From NCBI GenBank assembly GCA_016719165.1, contig JADKAJ010000003.1:124001-188000 (forward strand): a DNA stretch of 64,000 bases. The letters run 5' to 3'. Made by a program: the position numbers and the translations under genes. Positions 50,192 through 59,963 of this stretch are shown one piece after another (position 1 is the stretch's first letter; the number at the start of each line of letters is the position of its first letter). This DNA comes from Chitinophagaceae bacterium. GTDB lineage: Bacteria > Bacteroidota > Bacteroidia > Chitinophagales > Chitinophagaceae. The notes below the pieces were generated by a model. That model saw nothing but the letters and a program-made list of their open reading frames with translations, did no database searches and was not told the origin of the DNA.

Positions 50192-52948
50192 TTATTTCTT
50201 TCTCGGCGTTTCGAGGGCGGCCTGTGCAGCAGCTAACCGTGCAATCGGCACCCGGAACGGAGAACAACTTACATAGTTCATACCAATGCGGTGGCAGAAC
50301 TTCACACTTTCGGGATCACCGCCATGCTCACCACAGATACCTACTTTCAGGTTAGGTTTGGTAACCCGACCTCTTTCAGTTCCTACTTTTATCAATTGGC
50401 CGATACCTTCCTGGTCGATGGTCTGGAACGGATCATCAGGCAATATTTTCAGGTCAAGATATTTTGGTAAGAAACCACCAATGTCATCCCGGCTGAAACC
50501 AAAACTCATCTGGGTAAGGTCGTTGGTACCAAAACTGAAGAAGTCAGCCACGTTTGCCATGAATTCTGCTCTTAAGGCAGCCCTTGGTGTTTCGATCATA
50601 GTGCCATAGAGGTATGGGATTTTTTTCACCTTCATTTTTTCACATACTTCTTTATAAACTCTGTCCACTATAACTTTCTGGTGGCGCAGTTCATGGGCAA
50701 TAACAGTTACCGGCACCATAATTTCCGGGAATGTTTTTTTACCAGCTTTGTTCAATTCCGCGGCAGCTTCAAAAATGGCCCTTACCTGCATCTCTGTAAT
50801 TTCAGGATAACTGATACCAAGACGAACACCGCGGTGACCCAGCATCGGGTTATTTTCATGCAATGCCAGTACCCTTCTGTTCAACATGCCCATGCTGATG
50901 CCCAGTTCTTTGCTGAGTTGCTTCAGTTTTTCTTTATCATGCGGTACAAATTCATGCAATGGTGGGTCCAGCAGACGGATAGTAACAGGATGCCCGTTCA
51001 TTACTCTCAGTGTATCCTTCACATCTTTCTTGACGTATTTAAACAATCCGTTCAATGCTTCTCTTCTTTCTTTTTCTGTTTTACTAACGATCATCTTACG
51101 CAATTGGAACAGCGGCTCTTCACTTCCTTCCCCATAGAACATATGTTCAGTGCGGAATAAGCCGATACCTTCAGCACCAAACTTCACAGCTGTGATGGCA
51201 TCTCTTGGCGTTTCAGCATTGGCTCTAACACCAATCTGTTTGGTTTTATCCACCAGCTTCATCAGGTCTTTATATGACTGGTTTTTATCAATATCAATAT
51301 CTACCAGTGCCATGCTTCCTTCGTATACTAAACCTTTTGTACCATTCAGGCTGATCCAGTCGCCTTCTTTTATCACAACTCCGTTTTTAGCATGGAAATT
51401 TTTACCATCAGTGTGTATTTCAATATCAGCACAACCTACAATACAGCACTTACCCCATCCTCTGGCAACCAGTGCTGCATGGGATGTCATACCGCCTTTT
51501 GTAGTAAGAATAGCCTGTGATTTGTGCATACCATCCACATCTTCCGGTGAAGTTTCTTCACGAACAAGGATCACTTTCTCACCCCTGGATGCCCATTCCA
51601 CTGCTTCTGCAGAAGAGAACACCACACGGCCTTTGGCACCACCGGGTCCTGCCGGCAAACCTTTTGCAATAACAGGTGCAATCAGTTCTGCTTTGGGATC
51701 AAGCATTGGTAATAGCAGTTCCACTAACTGGTTCGGACCCACCCTCATAATAGCGGTCTTCGCATCAATCAGTTTTTCTTTGTGCATCTCTGTAGCCATA
51801 CGTACAGCCGCCACACCATTTCTTTTACCCACACGGCACTGCAGCATGTAGAGTTTTCCCTTTTCAATGGTAAACTCAATATCCTGCATGTCTTTATAAT
51901 GTTGCTCCAGTCTTCTCTGGTAGCTGAATAATTCTTTATATAATGCGGGCATCAATTTTTCCAGCGAAGTGTAATGTTTGCTCTGTTCATTCATGGAATA
52001 TTCATTCACGGGTGCCGGAGTTCTGATACCAGCCACCACATCTTCCCCCTGTGCATTTACTAAATATTCCCCATAGAATTTATTTTCTCCATTACCGGGG
52101 TTGCGGGTAAAGGCCACACCTGTGCAACAGTCTTCACCCATATTGCCAAATACCATAGCTTGTACATTCACTGCAGTTCCCCACTCATCAGGAATTCTCT
52201 CAATCCGGCGGTATTCAATAGCTCTTTTACCGTTCCAGCTGGAGAATACTGCACCGATACCACCCCACATTTGTTCCCATGGATCATCCGGGAATTCAGT
52301 ACCTAATACCTTTTTCACTGTTTTTTTATAATCTTTCACCAGTTCTTTTAGTTCTGCGGCAGTCAGTTCCGTGTCACTGCTATAACCTTGTTTGTGTTTG
52401 ATATGCTCCAGTTTTTCATCCAGTATTTTGCGGATGCCTTTTCCATTTTTTACTTCTATACCACCGCCTTTTTCCATCACCACATCGGCATACATCATGA
52501 TCAATCTTCTGTATGCATCGTATGCAAAGCGTTCATCACCACTTTGTGCGATGATCCCTTTGATGGTATTTTCATTCAGTCCCACATTTAATACCGTTTC
52601 CATCATACCCGGCATGGAACGACGGGCTCCTGAACGAATGGAAACCAATAATGGATTGGTAACGTCGCCAAATTTTTTGCCGGTGAGTTTCTCCATTTTG
52701 GACATTGCTTCCTGCACCTGGGCATTTAATACTTTTGGATATGTTTTCCTGTTTTTGTAGAAATATGTACAGACTTCAGTGGTAACGGTAAAACCGGGAG
52801 GTACCGGTAACCGAAGCCTGGGGTGACCTGCCATTTCAGCAAGGTTAGCACCTTTCCCACCTAATAAATTCTTCATTGATTCGTTTCCATCGGCTTTGCC
52901 GCCGCCGAAGAAGTACACATACTTTCCGGTTTTTGTTTTTGTTGCCAT
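50192..52948 (-). CDS. ppdK: Pyruvate, phosphate dikinase
   Basis: From MATKTKTGKYVYFFGGG the 918-residue enzyme has the three PPDK parts. They are an N-terminal ATP-grasp domain (LLGGKGANLAEMA, RSGARRSMPGMM), the phosphohistidine domain (TTKGGMTSHAALVARGWG with the catalytic His) and the PEP-binding TIM barrel (GLFRTEHMFYG, GTNDLTQMSFGFSRDD). It interconverts pyruvate, ATP and Pi with PEP, AMP and PPi. A 16-residue upstream extension was rejected. Monocistronic, with a strong terminator. Confidence 0.96.
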   Translation of the reverse strand: MATKTKTGKYVYFFGGGKADGNESMKNLLGGKGANLAEMAGHPRLRLPVPPGFTVTTEVCTYFYKNRKTYPKVLNAQVQEAMSKMEKLTGKKFGDVTNPLLVSIRSGARRSMPGMMETVLNVGLNENTIKGIIAQSGDERFAYDAYRRLIMMYADVVMEKGGGIEVKNGKGIRKILDEKLEHIKHKQGYSSDTELTAAELKELVKDYKKTVKKVLGTEFPDDPWEQMWGGIGAVFSSWNGKRAIEYRRIERIPDEWGTAVNVQAMVFGNMGEDCCTGVAFTRNPGNGENKFYGEYLVNAQGEDVVAGIRTPAPVNEYSMNEQSKHYTSLEKLMPALYKELFSYQRRLEQHYKDMQDIEFTIEKGKLYMLQCRVGKRNGVAAVRMATEMHKEKLIDAKTAIMRVGPNQLVELLLPMLDPKAELIAPVIAKGLPAGPGGAKGRVVFSSAEAVEWASRGEKVILVREETSPEDVDGMHKSQAILTTKGGMTSHAALVARGWGKCCIVGCADIEIHTDGKNFHAKNGVVIKEGDWISLNGTKGLVYEGSMALVDIDIDKNQSYKDLMKLVDKTKQIGVRANAETPRDAITAVKFGAEGIGLFRTEHMFYGEGSEEPLFQLRKMIVSKTEKERREALNGLFKYVKKDVKDTLRVMNGHPVTIRLLDPPLHEFVPHDKEKLKQLSKELGISMGMLNRRVLALHENNPMLGHRGVRLGISYPEITEMQVRAIFEAAAELNKAGKKTFPEIMVPVTVIAHELRHQKVIVDRVYKEVCEKMKVKKIPYLYGTMIETPRAALRAEFMANVADFFSFGTNDLTQMSFGFSRDDIGGFLPKYLDLKILPDDPFQTIDQEGIGQLIKVGTERGRVTKPNLKVGICGEHGGDPESVKFCHRIGMNYVSCSPFRVPIARLAAAQAALETPRKK

Positions 52949-53110
52949 AATATAAAAAGCTTTTGTGCTTGCATAGTTATGAATTGATACAGGCAATTAT
53001 GAAAACACAGGTCAGAAAGAACCTTGATTCTTATCATTTTGTACAAAAAGGAAACTCAGTAAAGAATAATTTACTGGCAGACAAAGGGCTGTGTGAGAGA
53101 AGGAAGTGAG

Positions 53111-53497
53111 TTATTTATGTTCGTAATAAGGAATTTCATCATGGCTCACGGCCTCTTTCTGTAGCCAGTATGCCATAGTAACGATATGCCCGTCCTTTGT
53201 TTTCAGCATTCGTCCATAAATAGCGTTGGTGGTATTAAAAGTATAATCAGTAACGCCAACCGTAAAAGTTTCAGGGGTTGGTGGCGGGGGAGGAGGCGGA
53301 GCTGCAGCTTCTCCGTCAGCAGGTTTTGGTGCAGGCATTGCTTTAGGTGCCGGTGACGGAACGGCTACCACGGTATAACCATTGTATTCCAGTAAGTTTT
53401 TTAGAAAAGCTACTCTTTCCGGCTTCACGTTCTTTTCTACAATACCGCATTTAACACCGTCCAGTTCTTCAAATTCATGATTTTTATTAAGAGCCAT
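53111..53497 (-). CDS. Hypothetical protein with Pro/Ala-rich linker
   Basis: The 128 residues comprise a short alpha/beta N-terminal domain (about 1-48, GVKCGIVEKNVKPERVAFLK), a 30-residue Pro/Ala-rich linker with a seven-proline run, and a C-terminal segment of about 50 residues (FTVGVTDYTFNTTNAIYGRM). There is no signal peptide or membrane helix. It lies 53 bases downstream of nuoN in the same orientation and could be co-transcribed with the nuo operon. No family recognised. Confidence 0.6.
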   Translation of the reverse strand: MALNKNHEFEELDGVKCGIVEKNVKPERVAFLKNLLEYNGYTVVAVPSPAPKAMPAPKPADGEAAAPPPPPPPTPETFTVGVTDYTFNTTNAIYGRMLKTKDGHIVTMAYWLQKEAVSHDEIPYYEHK

Positions 53498-53550
53498 AAA
53501 AAAGTTATTAGTTGCAGGGTTTAAGTAATAAATCCTATGTTCTATTTTAC

Positions 53551-54957
53551 TTAGAGCTTAAAACTTAGTGTATGTATATGATCATAGACCCAGCTCAGCA
53601 AACCTATCAAAACAATACCTGCGCCACAAATGAGCAATGCCAGTTTTACGGATGGGCTGATCTTTATTTTTCCAACCGGGTTGTCATTTTTATCCATGAA
53701 AATGGCCCTCACTACACGAAGATAATAATAGAGCGAAATGATCATGTTCAATGCAGCAACAGTAATGAACCAATAAGCAGCTTTTGCGCCGCCGGCTGTT
53801 AACAGGAAAAGCTTACCAAAGAAACCGGCTGTTGGCGGAATACCGGCCAGTGAAAATAAAGCTAATGCAAGGATCCAACTGAGGAAAGGATTGGTTTTGT
53901 ACAACCCTTTATACTCATCAATATTTTCTTTACCACTATGTTCTGAAATGACTGATGCCACACCAAAAGCAGCAAGGTTAGAGAACACATAGATCAGTAC
54001 AAAATATACCACCGCTGTAATACCCATGTAATCATTGCTGCTGATACCGACTAATATGAAGCCTACCTGTGCAATGGAAGAAAAAGCAAGAAAGCGTTTG
54101 ATATTCTGCTGGCGCAGGGCAAATAAATTACCAATGACCATAGTGGCAACAGCCAGTATTACAAGCATTGTGTACCACACATCCTGCATCGGCTGAAATA
54201 CTTTGTACAAAACAGTAATAAAGATGAATGCCACAGAACCTTTTGATATTACCGATAAGAAGGATGTTACAGCAATAGGGGAGCCTTCGTATACATCTGC
54301 TGTCCACAAGTGGAACGGGACAATTGATAATTTAAACGCAAAAGCAGTAAAGAGAAATACGAATGCCAGTATCTGTACGGAAGACCCGTCAAGCTGAGCG
54401 GCTATTTCAGGGAAGCTGATGGTGCCGGTGGTGCCATAGAGTAAGGAGATGCCAAATAATAAAATGCCGGAAGAAAATGCAGATGACAGGATCATCTTCA
54501 TCGCTCCTTCAGAAGAACGTTTCTTATCCAGGTCAAAATTCGCCATTGCAGCTACCGGTATTGTGGCTAACTCAAGTGCCAGGTAAAATATCAGCAGGTT
54601 GTTGCTTGAGATCATCAGAAACATGCCCAACAATGCTGACAGCATAAGCATAAAAAATTCAGCCAGGTGCTGTGTTTTCTTCAACCAATCTGCACAAAGC
54701 AGGGAAATGAGATAAACGCCAAGGCTTAAAATATTTTTCTGGAAAGCTATTAATGGGTTAGTATAGAACATATCTCCAAAGAGATTTCCTGTACTATTGA
54801 GAAAGAACCCGGCAATAAAATTAACCAGCAGTAAAACTTGTACAAGAGATAGCAATGAATCATTCTTCATTCCCTTGCCGATTTTTATAAATAGCAGGAG
54901 GAAGATGATGGCGGTAACCACCAGTTCGCTTTTCATTAATGTGAGAAACTCATTCAT
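53551..54957 (-). CDS. nuoN: NADH-quinone oxidoreductase subunit N
   Basis: The 468 residues form 13-14 helices of the Mrp antiporter type, with the conserved lysine-bearing helix (FKLSIVPFHLWTADVYEGSP) and GIPPTAGFFGKLFLL. It is one of three proton-pumping membrane subunits of complex I and the last gene of the nuo run. It is intact and of normal length. Confidence 0.94.
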   Translation of the reverse strand: MNEFLTLMKSELVVTAIIFLLLFIKIGKGMKNDSLLSLVQVLLLVNFIAGFFLNSTGNLFGDMFYTNPLIAFQKNILSLGVYLISLLCADWLKKTQHLAEFFMLMLSALLGMFLMISSNNLLIFYLALELATIPVAAMANFDLDKKRSSEGAMKMILSSAFSSGILLFGISLLYGTTGTISFPEIAAQLDGSSVQILAFVFLFTAFAFKLSIVPFHLWTADVYEGSPIAVTSFLSVISKGSVAFIFITVLYKVFQPMQDVWYTMLVILAVATMVIGNLFALRQQNIKRFLAFSSIAQVGFILVGISSNDYMGITAVVYFVLIYVFSNLAAFGVASVISEHSGKENIDEYKGLYKTNPFLSWILALALFSLAGIPPTAGFFGKLFLLTAGGAKAAYWFITVAALNMIISLYYYLRVVRAIFMDKNDNPVGKIKISPSVKLALLICGAGIVLIGLLSWVYDHIHTLSFKL

Positions 54958-54968
54958 CCAATCAGGTT

Positions 54969-56450
54969 TTATTTTCCAGCAATCCTGTTCATGATCTCTT
55001 CAGCAGCCGGTCTCAGCAAATCATTTAACCAACCGGGTGCAATTCCGATGGCTATAATTCCGGCCACTAATATTATGGCAGCCAGTTTTTCATTCCAGGC
55101 TGCATCTTTCAATTGTAAATGGCTAGTGTTTGTAATGGGGCCCATGGCTGTTTGGCCTATGGCCCGTAAAATATAAACGGCCGTCACCACTATCGACATG
55201 GCTGCTGCAATGGTAGCGATGCGGTGAAATGCATCACTATTTTCCCAGGACCCCATAAAGACAGTCATTTCTGCAACGAAGCCGCTTAATCCCGGTAAGC
55301 CCAAAGAGCAAAGACCAACAATAAAAAATACAGTAGTGATAAACGGCATCACTTTCATCAGCCCGCCCATTTCATTTGTCATGCGGGTATGTGTCCGGTC
55401 ATAGATCATTCCGATAACAGCGAAGAAGAGGGCTGTCATTAACCCGTGAGATACCATTTGCATCAATGCCCCGGTGATCGCTGTTTGTGTCAGCATACCG
55501 ATACCCAGTAAACTGAATCCTACGTGACTCACTGATGAGTAGGCGTTGATGTACTTCAGATCTTTCTGCATCATAGTGGCGAAAGCACCATATAAGATTG
55601 CAATAGCAGAAAGAATAATAATAATGTTGGCGTATTCTTTTGCACCTTCAGGAAGCAGGTAAGTGGCTATCCGTAAACAACCATAGCCACCCAGTTTCAT
55701 TGAAATACCGGCCAGGAACATTGAACCCGCAGTTGGTGCAGAAGAGTGACCATCAGGTACCCAGGTATGTAAAGGGAACAATGCCGTGAACACACCAAAG
55801 CCGACAAATAATAACGGGAACAGCAGGTTTTGTATGTTAGCAGGGATACTAGTTTTTGATAAAGTCATGATATCAAAACTATGTCCGGCAGTAAAATACA
55901 GGCCAAGCATGCCTACCAATATTAAGGCGGAACCACCCATCAGCATCAGGGCCAGTTTATTGGCGCTGTATTCTTTTTTGCCACTTCCCCAGATTCCGAT
56001 CAGTAAATATTTGGGAATCACGGAGATCTCCAGGAAGAAGAAGAGAATAAACAGATCAAGTGAAATAAAGAATCCGTAAGCTCCCAGTGCCAGTAAAATG
56101 AGCAGGAAGTAAAATTCTTTGGTCATCTTTTCAATGTTCCAGGATACCAGTACACCAGCAATTACAACAAAGGAGGTCAGCAAGATCATGGCTACGGAAA
56201 TTCCGTCTACACCAAAATGAAAATTGATATTGAGCGAATCAAATAATTTATAATTCAGCTCAAATAACATTTGGGACATATTATTCTGTGCCCTTTCCTG
56301 TCGGAAGGCATAAAGTAAAGCAAATGCTAATGCCAGTTGCGCAACAGAGCCAACGAGTGAAATCCATTTTACCTGTGCCTTATTGCGGGAAAGCAATACA
56401 GCGACGGCAGTCAGCAACGGAGCTCCTATGAGTAATAAAAGATTCATCAA
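54969..56450 (-). CDS. nuoM: NADH-quinone oxidoreductase subunit M
   Basis: The 493 residues are a 14-helix antiporter-like subunit with the NuoM signatures FGVDGISVAMILLT, FFLEISVIPKYLLIGIWG (key Glu) and PLHTWVPDGHSSAPTAGSM. It is eleven bases from nuoN and about 21 from nuoL. It acts in proton translocation in the membrane arm. Confidence 0.95.
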   Translation of the reverse strand: MMNLLLLIGAPLLTAVAVLLSRNKAQVKWISLVGSVAQLALAFALLYAFRQERAQNNMSQMLFELNYKLFDSLNINFHFGVDGISVAMILLTSFVVIAGVLVSWNIEKMTKEFYFLLILLALGAYGFFISLDLFILFFFLEISVIPKYLLIGIWGSGKKEYSANKLALMLMGGSALILVGMLGLYFTAGHSFDIMTLSKTSIPANIQNLLFPLLFVGFGVFTALFPLHTWVPDGHSSAPTAGSMFLAGISMKLGGYGCLRIATYLLPEGAKEYANIIIILSAIAILYGAFATMMQKDLKYINAYSSVSHVGFSLLGIGMLTQTAITGALMQMVSHGLMTALFFAVIGMIYDRTHTRMTNEMGGLMKVMPFITTVFFIVGLCSLGLPGLSGFVAEMTVFMGSWENSDAFHRIATIAAAMSIVVTAVYILRAIGQTAMGPITNTSHLQLKDAAWNEKLAAIILVAGIIAIGIAPGWLNDLLRPAAEEIMNRIAGK

Positions 56451-56471
56451 TTCGTATTTATCAAAAATGTC

Positions 56472-58406
56472 CTATCTCAATACATAAATAAATAAAGTCG
56501 CTAAAACAATCACACCTGCTAAAAAGTAAATTGCATATTGCTGCACTTTTCCTGACTGTATTTTTTTAATTCCTTCAGAAACCGCTTGTGTTGTGTTACC
56601 GGTCAGGTTTACCATTCCATCTACAATATTCCTGTCAAACCAGGCTGCTGGTCTTCCAATGAGGTTGAACAGTACTTTTTTGGTAATGAAAAAGTATATT
56701 TCATCAATATAAAATTTATGATAAGCTGCATTGTATAATCCACCTAAAGCAGCTGCCAGTTTTTGTGGTTTATCATTTTGTTTTTTATATAACCATAAAG
56801 CTGCAAAAATGCCAGCCAGTCCTAATCCAACGGGAGCGATAGAAAATTCTAAATGGAAATGAGATACTAAAGCCTTTCCATCTGAACTTACAAATTCACC
56901 AAAGGGGATGAACCCTGCAGCGGCTGCACCCACAGCTAATAGTACCAGCGGCAGCATCATAACAAAGCCTCCTTCACCATGTTTCTCTCCGTGAACTTCA
57001 TGTGGTTTGCTCCAGAAAATATTAAAATACAAACGGAACATATAAAAAGCCGTGAGTCCGGAAGTGATCAATGCGATCCAGTAGATGGCCATATTATTCT
57101 GGTAAGCTGCCAGCAGAATTTCTTCTTTACTGAAGAAACCGGCAAATGGGGGTACTCCTGCAATTGCCAAACAGGCGATTAAGAAGGTAATATGCGTAAC
57201 GGGCAAATATTTTCTAAGGCCGCCCATATCTCTCATGTCGTTGCTGTGTATATAATGTATCACAGCCCCGGCTCCAAGGAATAGCAATGCTTTGAACATA
57301 GCATGTGTAAAGAGGTGGAACATGGATGCCGTGTATCCTAATCCTGCTTCACCACCATATTTTGAAACCCCTAATGCAAACATCATGTAACCGATCTGCG
57401 ACATAGTGGAATAAGCCAGTATTCTTTTAATATCTGTTTGTGTACAGGCAATTACAGCAGCTATTATGGCTGATATTGCACCAACCCATCCTATAATCTC
57501 GAGCACAGCGGGAGTGGTCAGGGCAAAAACCGGGAATAATCTTGCTACCAGGTAAACACCTGCCACTACCATGGTAGCAGCATGTATCAATGCTGAGACA
57601 GGAGTGGGTCCTTCCATGGCATCGGGTAGCCAGATATGCAACGGAAACATGGCACTCTTACCGGCACCACCTATAAATACTAAGGCAGCTCCCCATGTCA
57701 GTGCTGATGCACCCAGGAATGTAGAAACAACGGCTGTCTTTACTTCATTGGATTCCGGTGAAGTCAGACGTTGAATAAGTGTGGTAAAATCAAGTGTTCC
57801 TGAACTAAAGGATAATATCAGTATGCCTATTAAAAAACCTAAGTCTGCAAACCGGGTAACGATAAATGCTTTTTTAGAGGCCGCAACTGCACTTGGTTTA
57901 TCATAGTAATAGCCAATAAGCAGGAAAGAGGAAACACCTACCAGTTCCCAGAATATATAGATCTGGAAAATGTTAGAGGCAAGCACCAGTCCGAGCATAG
58001 AGAAGGTGAACAGGCCAAGGAATGAATAGTAGGTTGCAAATCTTTCTTCTCCTTTCATATAGCCAAGGCTGTAAATATGTACCATCAGCGAAATAAAACT
58101 GACAACAACCAGCATCATGACGGAAATGGGATCGAGAAGCAGGCCCATATCAATGGAAACACCTTTAGAGAATTCCAGCCATGTCAACTGAAGCGGAATG
58201 AATTGTTGGTACGCCCCATTAACTTTCCCGTAGACAAAAAAGTATTCATACGCTGTATACAGGGCTAATATGGTAGAAGTAAGTAAGAGGGCTGTTCCGA
58301 TTAGCCCGGAACTGCTCTTTAAATATTTTCTGCCGAATAAACCAAGCAATAAGAATCCGGCAAGCGGCAACAATGGGATCAGTGCTATGGTAGTTGCGTT
58401 GGGCAT
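56472..58406 (-). CDS. nuoL: NADH-quinone oxidoreductase subunit L
   Basis: The 644 residues have the antiporter-like core (SFISLMVHIYSLGYM, FWELVGVSSFLLIGYYYD, PLHIWLPDAMEGPTPVSAL) and the long C-terminal lateral helix region with a final hydrophobic anchor. It is the distal proton-pumping subunit of complex I. Confidence 0.95.
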   Translation of the reverse strand: MPNATTIALIPLLPLAGFLLLGLFGRKYLKSSSGLIGTALLLTSTILALYTAYEYFFVYGKVNGAYQQFIPLQLTWLEFSKGVSIDMGLLLDPISVMMLVVVSFISLMVHIYSLGYMKGEERFATYYSFLGLFTFSMLGLVLASNIFQIYIFWELVGVSSFLLIGYYYDKPSAVAASKKAFIVTRFADLGFLIGILILSFSSGTLDFTTLIQRLTSPESNEVKTAVVSTFLGASALTWGAALVFIGGAGKSAMFPLHIWLPDAMEGPTPVSALIHAATMVVAGVYLVARLFPVFALTTPAVLEIIGWVGAISAIIAAVIACTQTDIKRILAYSTMSQIGYMMFALGVSKYGGEAGLGYTASMFHLFTHAMFKALLFLGAGAVIHYIHSNDMRDMGGLRKYLPVTHITFLIACLAIAGVPPFAGFFSKEEILLAAYQNNMAIYWIALITSGLTAFYMFRLYFNIFWSKPHEVHGEKHGEGGFVMMLPLVLLAVGAAAAGFIPFGEFVSSDGKALVSHFHLEFSIAPVGLGLAGIFAALWLYKKQNDKPQKLAAALGGLYNAAYHKFYIDEIYFFITKKVLFNLIGRPAAWFDRNIVDGMVNLTGNTTQAVSEGIKKIQSGKVQQYAIYFLAGVIVLATLFIYVLR

Positions 58407-58412
58407 ATTGGT

Positions 58413-58727
58413 TTAATACTTTAAATCTTCTGCATTCTCCACGTCAATGGATTGATGACTGCGGTATAAATTAATGATGATGGCGATGGCCACGGCAGCT
58501 TCTGCAGCGGCAATGGCAATGATGAACAAAGTGAAAAACAAGCCATCCATTTTATCCGGCCATACATATTTATTAAAGGCAATGAAATTCAGGTTCACAC
58601 TGTTCAGGATCAGTTCGATGCTCATCAGCATGGTGATCAGGTTTCTTCGGGTTAAAAAACCATAAATACCAATGAAGAACAGTGCGGCGCTGATAAATAA
58701 AATATGATATAGTCCGGGCTCTATCAT
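58413..58727 (-). CDS. nuoK: NADH-quinone oxidoreductase subunit K
   Basis: The 104-residue, three-helix protein carries the buried glutamates of NuoK (RRNLITMLMSIELILNSVNL and AAAEAAVAIAIIIN). It overlaps nuoJ by four bases. Confidence 0.95.
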   Translation of the reverse strand: MIEPGLYHILFISAALFFIGIYGFLTRRNLITMLMSIELILNSVNLNFIAFNKYVWPDKMDGLFFTLFIIAIAAAEAAVAIAIIINLYRSHQSIDVENAEDLKY

Positions 58728-59242
58728 TTTGTTTCCGGTTTACTTCTTAAGGCAATAACGATACATCCAACCATGGCAGCCAGCAATAACATCGAAATAA
58801 TTTCAAAAGGTAAGGCATACCCGCCATTGTCGACACTCAACATCTTTTTACCAATATCAGCCACTGTAGGGGCCTTTGTTGTTTCCGCGCCATTGAATTC
58901 ATGCTGGTATACCTGCAGCATGGTCAGTGCAAATCCGCAGAAGATTGCTAATGCGGCAAATATTTTTCTGTCTGATTTTTGTTTAGGCAGTTTTTCTCCG
59001 GCTTGTTGTGTAAGGAATATGGAGAAAATGATCAGTACTACGATACCTCCTACATATACAACGATCTGTACGGCAGCAATAAATTCGTACTGCAGCCAGA
59101 AATAGAGACCAGCGATGCCGATCAGGGAGAACAACAGGTAAATCGCTGCACGGAAAATATGTCTTGTTGCGACGGATAAGATACCACAGCCCAGTGTAAG
59201 GGCTGCCAGCAAATAAAATAATATGGTTGAACCTGTTATCAT
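58724..59242 (-). CDS. nuoJ: NADH-quinone oxidoreductase subunit J
   Basis: The 172 residues form five helices with the NuoJ pattern (HIFRAAIYLLFSLIGIAGLY, AVQIVVYVGGIVVLIIFSIF, where the pi-bulge helix lies). It overlaps nuoI and nuoK by four bases each, indicating tight translational coupling. Confidence 0.94.
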   Translation of the reverse strand: MITGSTILFYLLAALTLGCGILSVATRHIFRAAIYLLFSLIGIAGLYFWLQYEFIAAVQIVVYVGGIVVLIIFSIFLTQQAGEKLPKQKSDRKIFAALAIFCGFALTMLQVYQHEFNGAETTKAPTVADIGKKMLSVDNGGYALPFEIISMLLLAAMVGCIVIALRSKPETK

Positions 59243-59715
59243 TCTACGCCTTCCATTATTTTAGAACCCGGATTATTTAAGATCTTTGTCAATTCGTTTC
59301 TGTCATACACACTATGTTCAAATGTCTGTGCCATTTTGATCGCATCTGAGGGACAAGCTTCCACACAAAGGTTACACATGGTACAGAGCTCCAGGTGATA
59401 GACCAGTTTATCAATTGCTTTTTTCTTCTTGCCTTCCGGGGTTAACTCATTTTTAAAGATCACTTTAATAGTCCCATTGGGACAGGCCAATTCACAAGCC
59501 TGGCAGCCGGTACATCGGTGTTCATTATTTTCATTATGCGGCATCACCACTTCTCCTTTAAACCGTTCCGGTAAAACCAATGTATCACGGTTGTCAGGAT
59601 ATTGCTGGGTGATAATTTCTTTATGATGTGTAAAATAATACAGCGTCCGCTTCAAGCCGATTGCCAGTGATTTGATGGCGCCAAAAACATCTTTTATGTA
59701 CTTCGTAATAAACAT
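59239..59715 (-). CDS. nuoI: NADH-quinone oxidoreductase subunit I
   Basis: The start was placed at MFITKYIKDVFGAIKSLAIG, which gives 158 residues and the normal NuoI N-terminus. The longer frame would absorb the small upstream gene. Two 4Fe-4S motifs, CTGCQACELACP and CTMCNLCVEACP, carry clusters N6a and N6b on the way to N2. In a complex without NuoE, F and G these are the outermost clusters of the known set and a plausible docking point for ferredoxin. Confidence 0.95.
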   Translation of the reverse strand: MFITKYIKDVFGAIKSLAIGLKRTLYYFTHHKEIITQQYPDNRDTLVLPERFKGEVVMPHNENNEHRCTGCQACELACPNGTIKVIFKNELTPEGKKKKAIDKLVYHLELCTMCNLCVEACPSDAIKMAQTFEHSVYDRNELTKILNNPGSKIMEGVE

Positions 59716-59728
59716 TTCTATTTTCGAT

Positions 59729-59908
59729 TCATTCTGTTTTATATGTTGCTCTTCTAACCAGAAACGCACCTGTTGCACAAAGTAAAATTCCTGCACCTGC
59801 TGTTGTCTTATCAACAGTATTTCCGGTGAGATATGAATAGGCATTCCAACCCAGGATTCCCAGGCCTGAAACCGCTATCATGTATCCTGCTATTTTAAGC
59901 CAGTTCAT
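59729..59908 (-). CDS. 59-residue membrane microprotein between nuoH and nuoI
   Basis: An ATG at 59908 opens 59 codons ending TGA at 59729: MNWLKIAGYMIAVSGLGILG, then a short polar turn (NTVDKTTAG) and a second hydrophobic stretch (AGILLCATGAFLVRRA). Two transmembrane helices are predicted. It lies on the coding strand, 13 bases before the nuoI start and 55 after the nuoH stop, so it is in the operon. It may be an accessory or assembly subunit of this complex I (inference). It was missed by size-limited ORF calls. Confidence 0.6.
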   Translation of the reverse strand: MNWLKIAGYMIAVSGLGILGWNAYSYLTGNTVDKTTAGAGILLCATGAFLVRRATYKTE

Positions 59909-59963
59909 TTTTTTAACTTAATAAATAAGAACTTCCCCTTGCACCCTTTTGGGGGGTCCGGGG

